NCBI RefSeq assembly: GCF_008933165.1
Contig: NZ_WBVQ01000002.1
Location: forward strand, 1 to 64,000
Length of the DNA stretch: 64,000 bases
From: Phaeocystidibacter marisrubri
GTDB lineage: Bacteria > Bacteroidota > Bacteroidia > Flavobacteriales > Schleiferiaceae
Direction of reading: 5' to 3'
The position numbers and the translations under genes are program-made. The notes beneath the pieces are model-generated. The model had not been told where the DNA came from and did not search any database. It was given only the letters and a program-made list of their open reading frames with translations. This document shows, in pieces, positions 54,010 through 64,000 of this stretch; positions within the stretch are counted from its first letter, which is position 1; every line of letters begins with the position of its first letter.

Positions 54010-54912
54010 TTATCCGTTGTCGTATTCATCCGGCTCAATGTGAATCAAAACGTGATCTAAATTCGCAATTTGCGACTGAAGATGATCTTTGAGTCGGTGA
54101 GAAACGTCATGCCCCTCTTTTACTGATATCGCCCCGTTCACAATCGCGTGTAAGTCCACGTGGTAACTAATGCCCGACTTACGGACAAAACATTTTTCTG
54201 TGCCCAATATGCCATCAACTTCCATCGACTTTTCACGGATCAGTTCTACTAAGTCGTCGTATTGATGTTCGTCCATTATCTCGCTCAAAGCAGGTCGGAA
54301 AATCCGATAACTGTTGTACAAGATAAAGCCCGAAGCGAGAAGCGCCGCCCAGTCATCGGCGGTTTCATACCCTTCTCCAAATAGGAGGGCAACCGAAATT
54401 CCAAGGAACGCCATAATAGATGTAATCGCATCACTTCGATGATGCCACGCATCGGCTTTTAAGGAAGTGCTGTGGGTCTCGCGACTCTTGCGAATCACGA
54501 TTTGATAGGATGCTTCCTTCCAAAGAATGATGGCTCCCAACACATACAGTGTCCATGAACTCGGAACCTTGTGCGGGGTCTGGATGTGAACGATACTCTC
54601 GTAGGCAATGACTGTTGCGGAAGTCACCAAAAAAGCAACGACAATAAACGTGATCAAAGGCTCAATCTTTCCATGCCCATAAGGATGATTGTCATCCGCG
54701 GGCCGCTTGGCATATTTCAAACCCAACAACACTAAAATCGACGAAAAGATATCCGTGGTCGACTCAATGGCATCGGCAATCAATGCGTATGAATTCCCCA
54801 GTATCCCCGCCACTCCTTTAACCAGGGCAAGTGCGGCATTTCCAATAATGCTGAAATAGGCCGTTCGTATGGCAGATTGATGTGTATCCACGGAGTGTTG
54901 ATTGTGGTGCAA
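54010..54912 (-). CDS. cation diffusion facilitator (CDF) transporter
   Basis: 300 residues. Six membrane helices, with metal-site motifs in helix 2 (ALIADAIESTTDIFSS) and helix 5 (ADAWHHRSDAITS). The cytosolic HPYGHGKIEPL motif is family-typical, and the C-terminal cytoplasmic domain (about 215-295) has the CDF ferredoxin-like fold. Exports Zn2+ or a related divalent metal by proton exchange; the metal cannot be told from sequence alone. Confidence 0.9.
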   Translation of the reverse strand: MHHNQHSVDTHQSAIRTAYFSIIGNAALALVKGVAGILGNSYALIADAIESTTDIFSSILVLLGLKYAKRPADDNHPYGHGKIEPLITFIVVAFLVTSATVIAYESIVHIQTPHKVPSSWTLYVLGAIILWKEASYQIVIRKSRETHSTSLKADAWHHRSDAITSIMAFLGISVALLFGEGYETADDWAALLASGFILYNSYRIFRPALSEIMDEHQYDDLVELIREKSMEVDGILGTEKCFVRKSGISYHVDLHAIVNGAISVKEGHDVSHRLKDHLQSQIANLDHVLIHIEPDEYDNG

Positions 54913-54936
54913 AGTTCAACGATTTCCTACTACTTG

Positions 54937-57111
<2,175 letters not shown>

Positions 57112-57327
57112 CTATTTATGAGTGTATCGTATGAATGAAGTTCTTCCTCAAATCGGGAGAGAATTAACTCCATACAAGTTACGGCCTTCAACAGAGGATG
57201 CCTAGTGACACAGGCTATATTCCCATTGTTTTTGGCTATGAAAGGAGACAGGGGGATGAAGTGATCAGCCGAAATTGCCAAAAAGAGGCATGAATGGCTA
57301 AAACCTATTTAATACTACTTTTACGAT

Positions 57328-59109
57328 ATGTCCAATCACCGCACCTCCATTGCTGTTCTGCCCTTTGATCATAAGGGAGCAACCGATGAATATTCTTTCT
57401 TCGGAGAAGGGATTGGGGAAGAAATCATTCGGGCATTGAGTTCTATTCCTGGACTGCGGGTTTGTTCGAGACGATCGTCCTTTTCACTGGCAGAATCACA
57501 CTTATCTATTGACGAACTCGCGAAGAAGTTGAACGTGGAAAATATTCTAGAAGGTTCGGTTCAAGTTGCCGGTGATCAAATTCGGATTTCGGCAAGCTTG
57601 ATCGAGGCAACTTCGGATGAGACGTATTGGTCGAATTCCTGGCACCGCCCACTTTCCAATATTTTTAAAGTTCAGGATGAGATTAGCCTGTTGATTGCCG
57701 ACCAACTGCGAGAGCACTTTGGTCACCTCGAAATCTCTGATCACTTGGTTCACATGCATACGAGGAATATCGATGCCTTCACATGGGAACTGAAGGGACG
57801 AAGACAGTTCAACAAGTGGAATCCGAAAGATGTACACACGGCTATCGACTACTTTAAAATGGCGATTGAGCTAGATCCGGAGTACCTCGATCCCCGTATC
57901 GGACTGGCGGATGCCTATGGATTTTTGGCCACTACTGGATTTGGTGATCCTGTTTCTTGCTGGAAAAAGGCGAAAGATGAATTGGACTTTGTTCACGAAC
58001 GCGATCCACTTCATGCAGGTCTGAATTATCAGTTGGCTAACTACGAATTCTTCACACAAGCTTCGTACACTCAGGCCTTTCACTATGCGAAGATCACCAT
58101 CCAATCTAGAGAAGGGTATCCGGAAGGTCAGCAGTTTATGGCCTTTCTAAACATGCTGAGAGGCGACATGAAAAAAGCAGGAGATCATATTCGTTATGCC
58201 CGCGCCATCGACCCACTCAATTCAGAAACTCGTTTCTACGAAGCGTATTACCAATATCGACTGCACAACTACCTCCGCAGTATTGCCATTTGTGATGAAT
58301 TGCTGGCCACTAACCCGCAAAACCTGCCTGCACTCATTGTCAAATTCTATGGGATGATTCTCAGCGGGAAGGCAGAGCCATTGCTAAGGGAATTGAAGCA
58401 CGCTCGTGATAGTTTGCTCCTACCCGACGAAAAACTAGGTCTTGAAACGATGGTTTATCACGCCCTTGATTATAGGGATGAGAGTGAGCAATCCTATGCG
58501 GAATTAAAGTTGCGATCTCAAAACAACTCCTCCCCTCAGGCGGATGCCTACTTCTACTTGAACGCAGCTCGAAGAGGACTTGCTGATGAGGCTTTTTCGG
58601 TACTCGACAAACTCTTCTCACATCGATCCGCTATCCTACTTCTCAATTTTTCTGACCCTTTGGCCAGCGGATTACAAAGCGACCCTCGCCACTCGGAATA
58701 CTACCGACGAATCTTTCAATTGGAAAGCGAGCCAAAGCCTGCTAAGAAATCAAATCTCAGCTTGACCAATGTTGACGATATCAAGGCACAATTGAAAAGA
58801 TGGATGGAAGTGGAACAGATCTATCTCGACCCAAAACTCAATTTGAGAAGTCTCGCTTCATCGCTGAACATTCATCCCAATCAACTCTCTTGGTTGTTGA
58901 ATGAAGAACTTCAAGTGAACTTCAACGACTTTATCAATCTGTTCAGAATAGAGCATTTTATTCGATTGGCAACCGACACGTCCAATGCGCACATATCCTT
59001 CATCGGGCTCGCTTACGAAAGTGGCTTCAACAGCAAATCCGTCTTCAATACCAGTTTCAAAAAATTGAAAGGCCAAACTCCCAGTCAGTATATCTCCAGC
59101 TTGAAGTAG
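57328..59109 (+). CDS. TolB-like/TPR/AraC fusion regulator
   Basis: 593 residues. Residues about 5-130 match the FlgO/TolB-N-like domain found in adenylate-cyclase-type and TPR proteins (IAVLPFDHKGATDEYSFFGEGIGEEIIRAL; VENILEGSVQVAG). About 135-460 holds TPR-like helix pairs (AIDYFKMAIELDPEYLDPRIGLADAY). About 485-592 is an AraC HTH (LRSLASSLNIHPNQLSWLLNEEL; ISFIGLAYESGFNSKSVFNTSFKKLKG). No transmembrane segment, so a soluble one-component regulator, probably of the following oxidoreductase-DUF4386 pair. Confidence 0.85.
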   Translation: MSNHRTSIAVLPFDHKGATDEYSFFGEGIGEEIIRALSSIPGLRVCSRRSSFSLAESHLSIDELAKKLNVENILEGSVQVAGDQIRISASLIEATSDETYWSNSWHRPLSNIFKVQDEISLLIADQLREHFGHLEISDHLVHMHTRNIDAFTWELKGRRQFNKWNPKDVHTAIDYFKMAIELDPEYLDPRIGLADAYGFLATTGFGDPVSCWKKAKDELDFVHERDPLHAGLNYQLANYEFFTQASYTQAFHYAKITIQSREGYPEGQQFMAFLNMLRGDMKKAGDHIRYARAIDPLNSETRFYEAYYQYRLHNYLRSIAICDELLATNPQNLPALIVKFYGMILSGKAEPLLRELKHARDSLLLPDEKLGLETMVYHALDYRDESEQSYAELKLRSQNNSSPQADAYFYLNAARRGLADEAFSVLDKLFSHRSAILLLNFSDPLASGLQSDPRHSEYYRRIFQLESEPKPAKKSNLSLTNVDDIKAQLKRWMEVEQIYLDPKLNLRSLASSLNIHPNQLSWLLNEELQVNFNDFINLFRIEHFIRLATDTSNAHISFIGLAYESGFNSKSVFNTSFKKLKGQTPSQYISSLK

Positions 59110-59210
59110 CCCCATGCGTTCGGATATGAAATTCCGAACCTCATCCGTGACATTCCGAACCGATGAACATCCGGTTCTCCTTCTCTTTGCTCCAGAAAAT
59201 CAAACGACCT

Positions 59211-60206
59211 ATGGAAGTAAAGACAATGAAAGCAATGGTAGCCTCCTCATACGGAGGTCCTGAAGTATTCCAACTTCGCCACGTTCCCATTTCTCATCCT
59301 GAAAAAGATGAGGTATTAGTCAAGGTTCATGTTGCCTCTCTGACTACTGCCGACACCATGATGCGTGTGGGGAAGCCGTATATCGGTCGACTCTTCACCG
59401 GAATCCGAAAACCCAAACACCCCATTCCAGGTACAGGTTTCTCTGGGGTGGTTGTGGCTGTTGGTGAAAATGTTACACGATTTGTGGAAGGAGATGAAGT
59501 TTTTGGAGAAACCACTCTGGGGTTCAGCACCCATGCTGAATACGTTCTTCTACCCGAAAACGGCGTCATTCAACACAAGCCAGAAAACCTCCCGCATGAG
59601 GAAGCGGCTTCCTATGGAGATGGTGTATTGACCGCTTACAACTTCCTGATAGAAATCGCCAATCTAACACCAGGTCAGCGGGTACTGATAAACGGAGCAG
59701 CAGGAGCTGTGGGATCCGCGGGACTTCAAATTGCCAAGCACTTTGGTGCCCATGTTACCGCTGTTGCAAGCGCGCACAATCATGGAAAACTCACTCAGTT
59801 AGGTGCGGATGCATGTATAGATTACCAAACTCAGGATTTCACGGAAAGCAATCAGCTATTCGACGTTGTATTTGACGCGGTTGGAAAAAGTTCTTATGCC
59901 AAGTGTAAATCCATTCTTACCCCAAATGGCATCTATCTATCCACAGTTTTGAAGGCGAGCATCCTTTGGGATTCATTCATCACTGCACTCACTCAGAGTA
60001 CAAAGCGCGCTGCCTTTGCTGCAACCGGACTTCGTAAAGATCACGAGTTGAATGAAATGCTTTCCGAAGTGATCAAGATTCAACAAAAGGGAGCTTTACA
60101 CCTGCCCATCGATCGACAATATCCGCTCGAGAAACTGGCCGAAGCCCACGGCTATCTGTCTACGGGAAAGAAGAAGGGAAATGTCATTCTACGCGTGGAA
60201 TCATGA
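59211..60206 (+). CDS. NAD(P)-dependent alcohol dehydrogenase, quinone-oxidoreductase-like (MDR)
   Basis: 331 residues from ATG 59211 (MEVKTMKAMVASSYGGPEVF); Met at 59226 is possible, and longer frames to 59163 look non-coding. GroES-like part with GTGFSGVVVAVGENVTRF and Rossmann motif INGAAGAVGSAGLQIAKHFGA (about 160-180). Zinc ligands absent. Its stop overlaps the DUF4386 start as ATGA. Same family as 42183-43142, with gene order swapped. Confidence 0.85.
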   Translation: MEVKTMKAMVASSYGGPEVFQLRHVPISHPEKDEVLVKVHVASLTTADTMMRVGKPYIGRLFTGIRKPKHPIPGTGFSGVVVAVGENVTRFVEGDEVFGETTLGFSTHAEYVLLPENGVIQHKPENLPHEEAASYGDGVLTAYNFLIEIANLTPGQRVLINGAAGAVGSAGLQIAKHFGAHVTAVASAHNHGKLTQLGADACIDYQTQDFTESNQLFDVVFDAVGKSSYAKCKSILTPNGIYLSTVLKASILWDSFITALTQSTKRAAFAATGLRKDHELNEMLSEVIKIQQKGALHLPIDRQYPLEKLAEAHGYLSTGKKKGNVILRVES

Positions 60207-60841
60207 AAAAGTTCTTTAAAAACCCCGGAAAACTCGCGGGAGTTGCCATACTTCTCATAGCCGTTGCCGCAGCCTTCGCATATGGATATGTCTGGCCACA
60301 ATTCGGAAGTTCGAACCAGGCCTTGTTGTGGGAAGATCAACAGCGAAATGTCCTATGGATGTTCCAAGCCGTAGGTGCGTGGTTTGTGATCGGAGTGCTC
60401 GACTTGGTTGTAACATGGGGCTTATACCGCCATTTTGCTGAACAGAGCCAACCGCTCTCTCGGGTATCTGCCCTTTTTCGATTGACGTATACCTTCATCT
60501 TATTCATAGCAATTGTTCAGCTGTACAACGGACTCCCTGCCTTAGAATTGGAGAATGGAAGTGTAGACCTACAGTCAGCCCTAACATCCTTCGAAACCTA
60601 CTGGTCTATAGGACTCATCGTCTTTGGACTCCATCTCCTCTCTTTGGGAGCTCTAATGCGCAAGCCCAAGTGGCTCCGTGTGCTGTTGTACGTGGCTGGT
60701 GCCAGTTATGTACTCGTTCACTTCGGACTCAACTTCATGCCTCATCATTCCAACTTGTTCCTCCTTTTAGAATCCATACTTGCTGCTCCTATGGCGATCG
60801 CCGAGCTATCCTTGGCCGTATGGTTAATTCTGAAAAAGTGA
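60203..60841 (+). CDS. DUF4386-like membrane protein
   Basis: 212 residues with about six membrane segments (about 10-30, 50-72, 90-108, 130-150, 160-178, 185-205). Aligns in layout with the protein at 41488: N-terminal KLAGVAILLIAVAAAFAYGY and C-terminal NLFLLLESILAAPMAIAELSLAVWLIL. Coupled to the upstream oxidoreductase by an ATGA overlap. Function unknown. Confidence 0.75.
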   Translation: MKKFFKNPGKLAGVAILLIAVAAAFAYGYVWPQFGSSNQALLWEDQQRNVLWMFQAVGAWFVIGVLDLVVTWGLYRHFAEQSQPLSRVSALFRLTYTFILFIAIVQLYNGLPALELENGSVDLQSALTSFETYWSIGLIVFGLHLLSLGALMRKPKWLRVLLYVAGASYVLVHFGLNFMPHHSNLFLLLESILAAPMAIAELSLAVWLILKK

Positions 60842-60847
60842 ACAAAT

Positions 60848-60882
60848 GGCTACTAGCGGATTAAGACAACCCGCTAGTAGCC
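60848..60882. terminator. hairpin between convergent genes
   Basis: A perfect 12-bp stem (ggctactagcgg/ccgctagtagcc) with an 11-nt loop sits between the DUF4386 gene and the convergent arsM gene. No T run follows, so termination efficiency is uncertain. Confidence 0.5.
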
Positions 60883-60889
60883 ACTAACC

Positions 60890-61780
60890 TTAGCAACAAC
60901 CTGAGCTCGGAGAACAGCAGCTGCTATCTGCGTTTAATTCAGACAGTTTCACTTTTGGCTTCGAAGTCTTCACACCCGGTTTTTCCGCGTAAACCGTAAT
61001 GCTGAAGATTCCCATTTCACGTGAAGCGAATTCTGCAATTTGCTCTGGTGTGAGGTACTTTTCCAGTATATCATCTGGTAACAGAATCGTCTTCTTCTTC
61101 TGAACCGTCACATTCTGGAAACCCGACTTCTCAATTTGTCCGAGGTAGTCTTCCATCTGCATCGCTCCAGAAACACACCCTGCATAGAGTTCTGCTTGAT
61201 TCTTCAACTCCTTTGGAAGTTCTCCTACGAGTACCACATCCGAAATACTAAAATGACCTCCCGGCTTAAGTACGCGGAAAGTATCATTCAAAACACCTGT
61301 CTTATTCGGTACAAGGTTGAGAACGCAATTGCTCACCACCACATCGGCAATAGCATCATTTACAGGCATATTCTCAATATCACCCTGACGAAATTCTACG
61401 TTGTGATAGCCGAGTTTCTCTGCATTTGCACGCGCTTTGGCAATCATTTCTGGAGTGAAGTCAATACCAATTACCTTTCCTTCAGGCCCTGTTTCATGTC
61501 GCGCAACAAAGCAGTCGTTTCCTGCCCCTGAACCGAGGTCGATAACCACATCCCCTTTGTTGATATTGGCAAATTCCGTTGGCAACCCACATCCCAAACC
61601 GAGGTCGGCATCTTCCGAATACCCCTCTAGATGTGAGTAATCGTCCATCATGATGTTGTACACCTTGTTCGATACTGGCCCTGATCCACAACAAGATGCG
61701 GCATTATCCTCTTTGGATTGATTGGCGATTTCCGCGTATTTCTCGCGAACGATGTTTTTGAGTTCTTCTGAGCTGTTCAT
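60890..61780 (-). CDS. arsM: arsenite S-adenosylmethionine methyltransferase ArsM
   Basis: 296 residues from Met at 61780 (MNSSEELKNIVREKYAE). The SAM site is VIDLGSGAGNDCFVARHE and the ArsM cysteines are in ASCCGSG, VVSNCVLNL and ELYAGCVSGAM. The C-terminal tail SSCCSPSSGCC is cysteine-rich and probably binds As(III). Methylates arsenite to volatile or excretable forms. It follows arsR with 3 bp between stop and start. Confidence 0.95.
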   Translation of the reverse strand: MNSSEELKNIVREKYAEIANQSKEDNAASCCGSGPVSNKVYNIMMDDYSHLEGYSEDADLGLGCGLPTEFANINKGDVVIDLGSGAGNDCFVARHETGPEGKVIGIDFTPEMIAKARANAEKLGYHNVEFRQGDIENMPVNDAIADVVVSNCVLNLVPNKTGVLNDTFRVLKPGGHFSISDVVLVGELPKELKNQAELYAGCVSGAMQMEDYLGQIEKSGFQNVTVQKKKTILLPDDILEKYLTPEQIAEFASREMGIFSITVYAEKPGVKTSKPKVKLSELNADSSCCSPSSGCC

Positions 61781-61782
61781 GA

Positions 61783-62109
61783 TTAACAACATTTATCATT
61801 GGGGAATTCCGCAAACAAATCAGCCAGCATACGAGCAATTTCATGCCATCGCTCTCCATTGATACAGTACTTCACAGCGGTTCCAGAAATGGTACCCTGA
61901 ATGATGCCCACAGCCTTCAACTCTTTTAGATGCTGAGAGATCGTCGGTTGAGAAAGTCCAATTTGCCCAGTCAAATCGCCTGTTATACACGATTTGCTTT
62001 GCAACAAACATCGGATGATGGCAATTCGAGCAGGATGAGCCAGGGCTTTCGCTATCCCAGAAAGTTCCAAATCTATATCCTCATGCAGGTCTGTCCGCGT
62101 TATTCCCAT
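61783..62109 (-). CDS. arsR: ArsR family metalloregulator
   Basis: 108 residues. HTH of the ArsR type: IAKALAHPARIAIIRCLL, then SKSCITGDLTGQIGLSQPTISQHLKELKAVGII. The usual ELCVCDL metal site is absent; C42 in SKSC and the C-terminal KCC are candidate thiol ligands. Represses the arsM transcript until As(III) or Sb(III) binds. Upstream 62110-63102 is non-coding. Confidence 0.9.
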   Translation of the reverse strand: MGITRTDLHEDIDLELSGIAKALAHPARIAIIRCLLQSKSCITGDLTGQIGLSQPTISQHLKELKAVGIIQGTISGTAVKYCINGERWHEIARMLADLFAEFPNDKCC

Positions 62110-63102
62110 TGGTTTAAACTATTTATTGCAATATTACGATTAAAGATGGAAAGTTGGGATGTTTAGGGGAGGAAGTTGGTGATGGATGATGGGTGACGGA
62201 TACCCCTTTTACCACACGAAAGGATTCGCGCGGTAGCCCGTTGATGGGATCATCGAGCATCTGTCATCCAACCTCTAAAACGCCTTAATCCTCTAAAACC
62301 CAAAACATACTCCCCATACCCACGCGAAAGGATTCACGCGGTAGCCCGTTGATGGAATCATCGAGTATTTGTCATCCAACCTCTAAAACGCCTTAAACCT
62401 CTAAAACCCAAAACATACCCCCCATACCCACGCGAAAGGATTCGCGCGGTAGCCCGTTGATGGGATCATCGAACATCTGTCATCCAACCTCTAAAACGCC
62501 TTAAACCTCTAAAACCCATAACATACCCCCCATACCCACACGAAAGGATTCACGCGGTAGCCCGTTGATGGAATCATCGAGTATTTGTCATCCAACCTCT
62601 AAAACGCCTTAAACCTCTAAAACCCACAACATACTCCCCATACCCACGCGTAAGGATTCGCGCGGTAGCCCGCTGATAGGATCATCGAACATCGGTCATC
62701 CAACCTCTAAAACGCCTTAAACCTCTAAAACCCATAACATACTCCCCATACCCACACGAAAGGATTCGCGCGGTAGCCCGTTGATAGGAGCATCTGTCAT
62801 CCAACCTCTAAAACACCTTAAACCTCTAAAACCCATAACATACTCCCCATACCCACGCGAAAGGATTCACGCGGTAGCCCGCTGATAGGATCATCGAGCA
62901 TCGGTCATCCAACCTCTAAAACGCCTTAATCCTCTAAAACCCATAACATACTCCCCATACCCACGCGAAAGGATTCGCATGATAGGACTGGAACCCTGTC
63001 ATCGGTCAACTGACGTAGGGGGGAGTTGATGGGTGATAGGTGACAGAGGCTACTAGCTTCCCGCCAAAATAAGCTCCAGCAATATCCGTTACACCCCTAC
63101 CC
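62110..63102. repeat. tandem 108-bp repeat array with palindrome cores
   Basis: The core cgaaaggattc-type palindrome occurs at 62217, 62325, 62433, 62541, 62649, 62757, 62858 and 62966. Spacing is exactly 108 bp, except 101 bp between the sixth and seventh copies, where part of the gatcatcga segment is missing. Units share gcccgttgatgg, gtcatccaacctctaaaac and the repeat of cctctaaaac. It is not a CRISPR array: the units are alike along their entire length. The lead-in 62110-62211 and tail 62991-63102 show no gene. Confidence 0.9.
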
Positions 63103-64000
63103 ATGAAAAGAACTACTCTACTTCTTCTAGCGCTCTTTGTATTTGGATATACTTCCGAAGCTCAGATGCCTAGGTCATTTATTCGTTATCATTTTAACGA
63201 GGAAACTTGGGACACCATCTCCTCTCTTCCGGTGGCAGAACTGTCGGATTTGCAACTTCCGCATAAAGTGGGATTGCTTTCGCAAGGCGAGATGGACCTA
63301 CCATTGGATACGCCGAGCACCCGCAATGGCACGGTGAGGTACAGTGTAAAAAGCCCGAGTGCCGAGTGGTACAATTCCTCTCAATTTCCGCACACCACAG
63401 CGGTGGCAATATTTCAAGTTGTGGAGGGAGACACCAGCATCTTGTGCAGTGGATCTATGATTGGTCCCCATCATGTATTATCAGCAGCACATTGCTATGT
63501 CAGTTTCACGAGCGACTCAATTCGCTTTGACTCCCTCTTGGTGGCTCCACAGTTCAACAATGGAACCATTCACCCCAACTTCAAATGGGCGCTAGTTGTC
63601 AGTGCTGCCAGTCCCATCGAATGGTACAGCGACTTTTCAGACATTACCCTATTGGAACTCAACCGACCGTTGGGAAACCTCACCGGACATTTGGGACTAA
63701 AATCTGTTGAGAATCCAGAGGAACTGGAGAATCAATTCTACTACAAATTGTCTTACCCCAGCACCTACTTTCCTGTAGCAGATTCAACCGTGTACAATGG
63801 TGACACGCTTTACTTCAGCTATGGGATCATCGATTCGGTTGGCCCTCACTACATACAAATAAAGGGTGCAACAGGAATACCAGGAGAAAGCGGGAGCACC
63901 TTCTTCAACCGTGATGATGGATGGTATGCATACGGCGTTACCTCCCTCCTGCTCGACTTCAAGCACACTCGCCTTCAACCATGGCACCTATATGCCATAG
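63103..64000 (+). CDS. secreted trypsin-like serine protease, truncated by window end
   Basis: Partial; 299 codons visible. Signal peptide MKRTTLLLLALFVFGYTSEA-Q (about 1-20). A chymotrypsin-fold domain follows: LSAAHC with H130, SDITLLEL with D180 and PGESGS with S263, a complete catalytic triad. Substrate and C-terminus are unknown; a T9SS sorting domain may lie beyond the window. Start ATG 63103 is confirmed by the signal peptide. Confidence 0.85.
   Translation, partial: MKRTTLLLLALFVFGYTSEAQMPRSFIRYHFNEETWDTISSLPVAELSDLQLPHKVGLLSQGEMDLPLDTPSTRNGTVRYSVKSPSAEWYNSSQFPHTTAVAIFQVVEGDTSILCSGSMIGPHHVLSAAHCYVSFTSDSIRFDSLLVAPQFNNGTIHPNFKWALVVSAASPIEWYSDFSDITLLELNRPLGNLTGHLGLKSVENPEELENQFYYKLSYPSTYFPVADSTVYNGDTLYFSYGIIDSVGPHYIQIKGATGIPGESGSTFFNRDDGWYAYGVTSLLLDFKHTRLQPWHLYAI

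Noticed and set aside
62212-62990. Regular 108-bp spacing as a CRISPR array
   Set aside because: The stretches between palindrome cores are nearly identical to each other, not unique spacers, and no cas gene is near.

Overview
The window is a chromosomal segment of a Bacteroidota bacterium, probably a marine Flavobacteriales (Cryomorphaceae/Schleiferiaceae-like; the family is inference). Evidence for this: several secreted proteins end in the Por/type IX secretion (T9SS) C-terminal sorting domain; tRNA promoters fit the Bacteroidota pattern TTG-N19-TAnnTTTG; the integrase is of the Bacteroidota tyrosine-recombinase type; and there are WG-repeat, DUF4386, HMA-AraC and GDCCVxC families typical of this phylum.

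Layout. (1) 1-9600 is an AT-rich integrative element or pile of elements: small unknown genes, a CI/LexA-like XRE-S24 repressor with a divergent small-gene operon, two proteins of the nucleoside deoxyribosyltransferase/TIR-like fold, a tRNA 3'-half scar with a perfect 24-bp hairpin, a dead integrase, a tightly packed four-gene operon (6067-8265) and an intact tyrosine integrase next to tRNA-Arg. (2) 9605-21665 is core metabolism: tRNA-Arg and tRNA-Pro, a LysR regulator divergent from isocitrate dehydrogenase and the bicarbonate transporter SbtA, a complete bioF-bioD-bioA-ketosynthase-bioB operon, a 7TM-HD (PgpH-type) phosphodiesterase and tRNA-Ser. (3) 21652-33107 is an 11-kb block bounded by direct repeats that include the last 14 nt of tRNA-Ser; it carries T9SS-exported proteins and other secreted proteins. 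(4) 33395-36725 is a small accessory patch: a nucleotidyltransferase-like gene overlapping a DUF262 gene, an attC-like hairpin, a frameshifted DUF4304 gene, an ankyrin protein and a gene remnant. (5) 36727-49258 holds a SDR-type protein, a DoxX/YdcZ/GNAT/nitroreductase operon, two Crp-family regulators flanking a DUF4386-oxidoreductase pair, and a copper locus (GDCCVxC protein, HMA-AraC regulator, CopA, copper-chaperone-like protein). (6) 49394-64000 holds envelope proteins, transporters, KatG, a TolB-like/TPR/AraC regulator followed by a second oxidoreductase-DUF4386 pair, an arsR-arsM pair, and a secreted trypsin-like protease cut by the window end. This part is punctuated by a dispersed palindromic repeat, including a tandem array of 108-bp units at 62212-62990.

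How genes work together. The biotin operon covers KAPA to biotin and adds a ketosynthase that could supply the pimeloyl precursor. LysR, icd and sbtA suggest carbon/bicarbonate control. Copper and arsenic loci each join a sensor with an export or detoxification enzyme. The best candidates for undescribed systems are the 6067-8265 operon beside the integrase and the nucleotidyltransferase/DUF262 pair at 33395-35036. Both are inferred from gene organisation and fold-like motifs only; no database search was possible.
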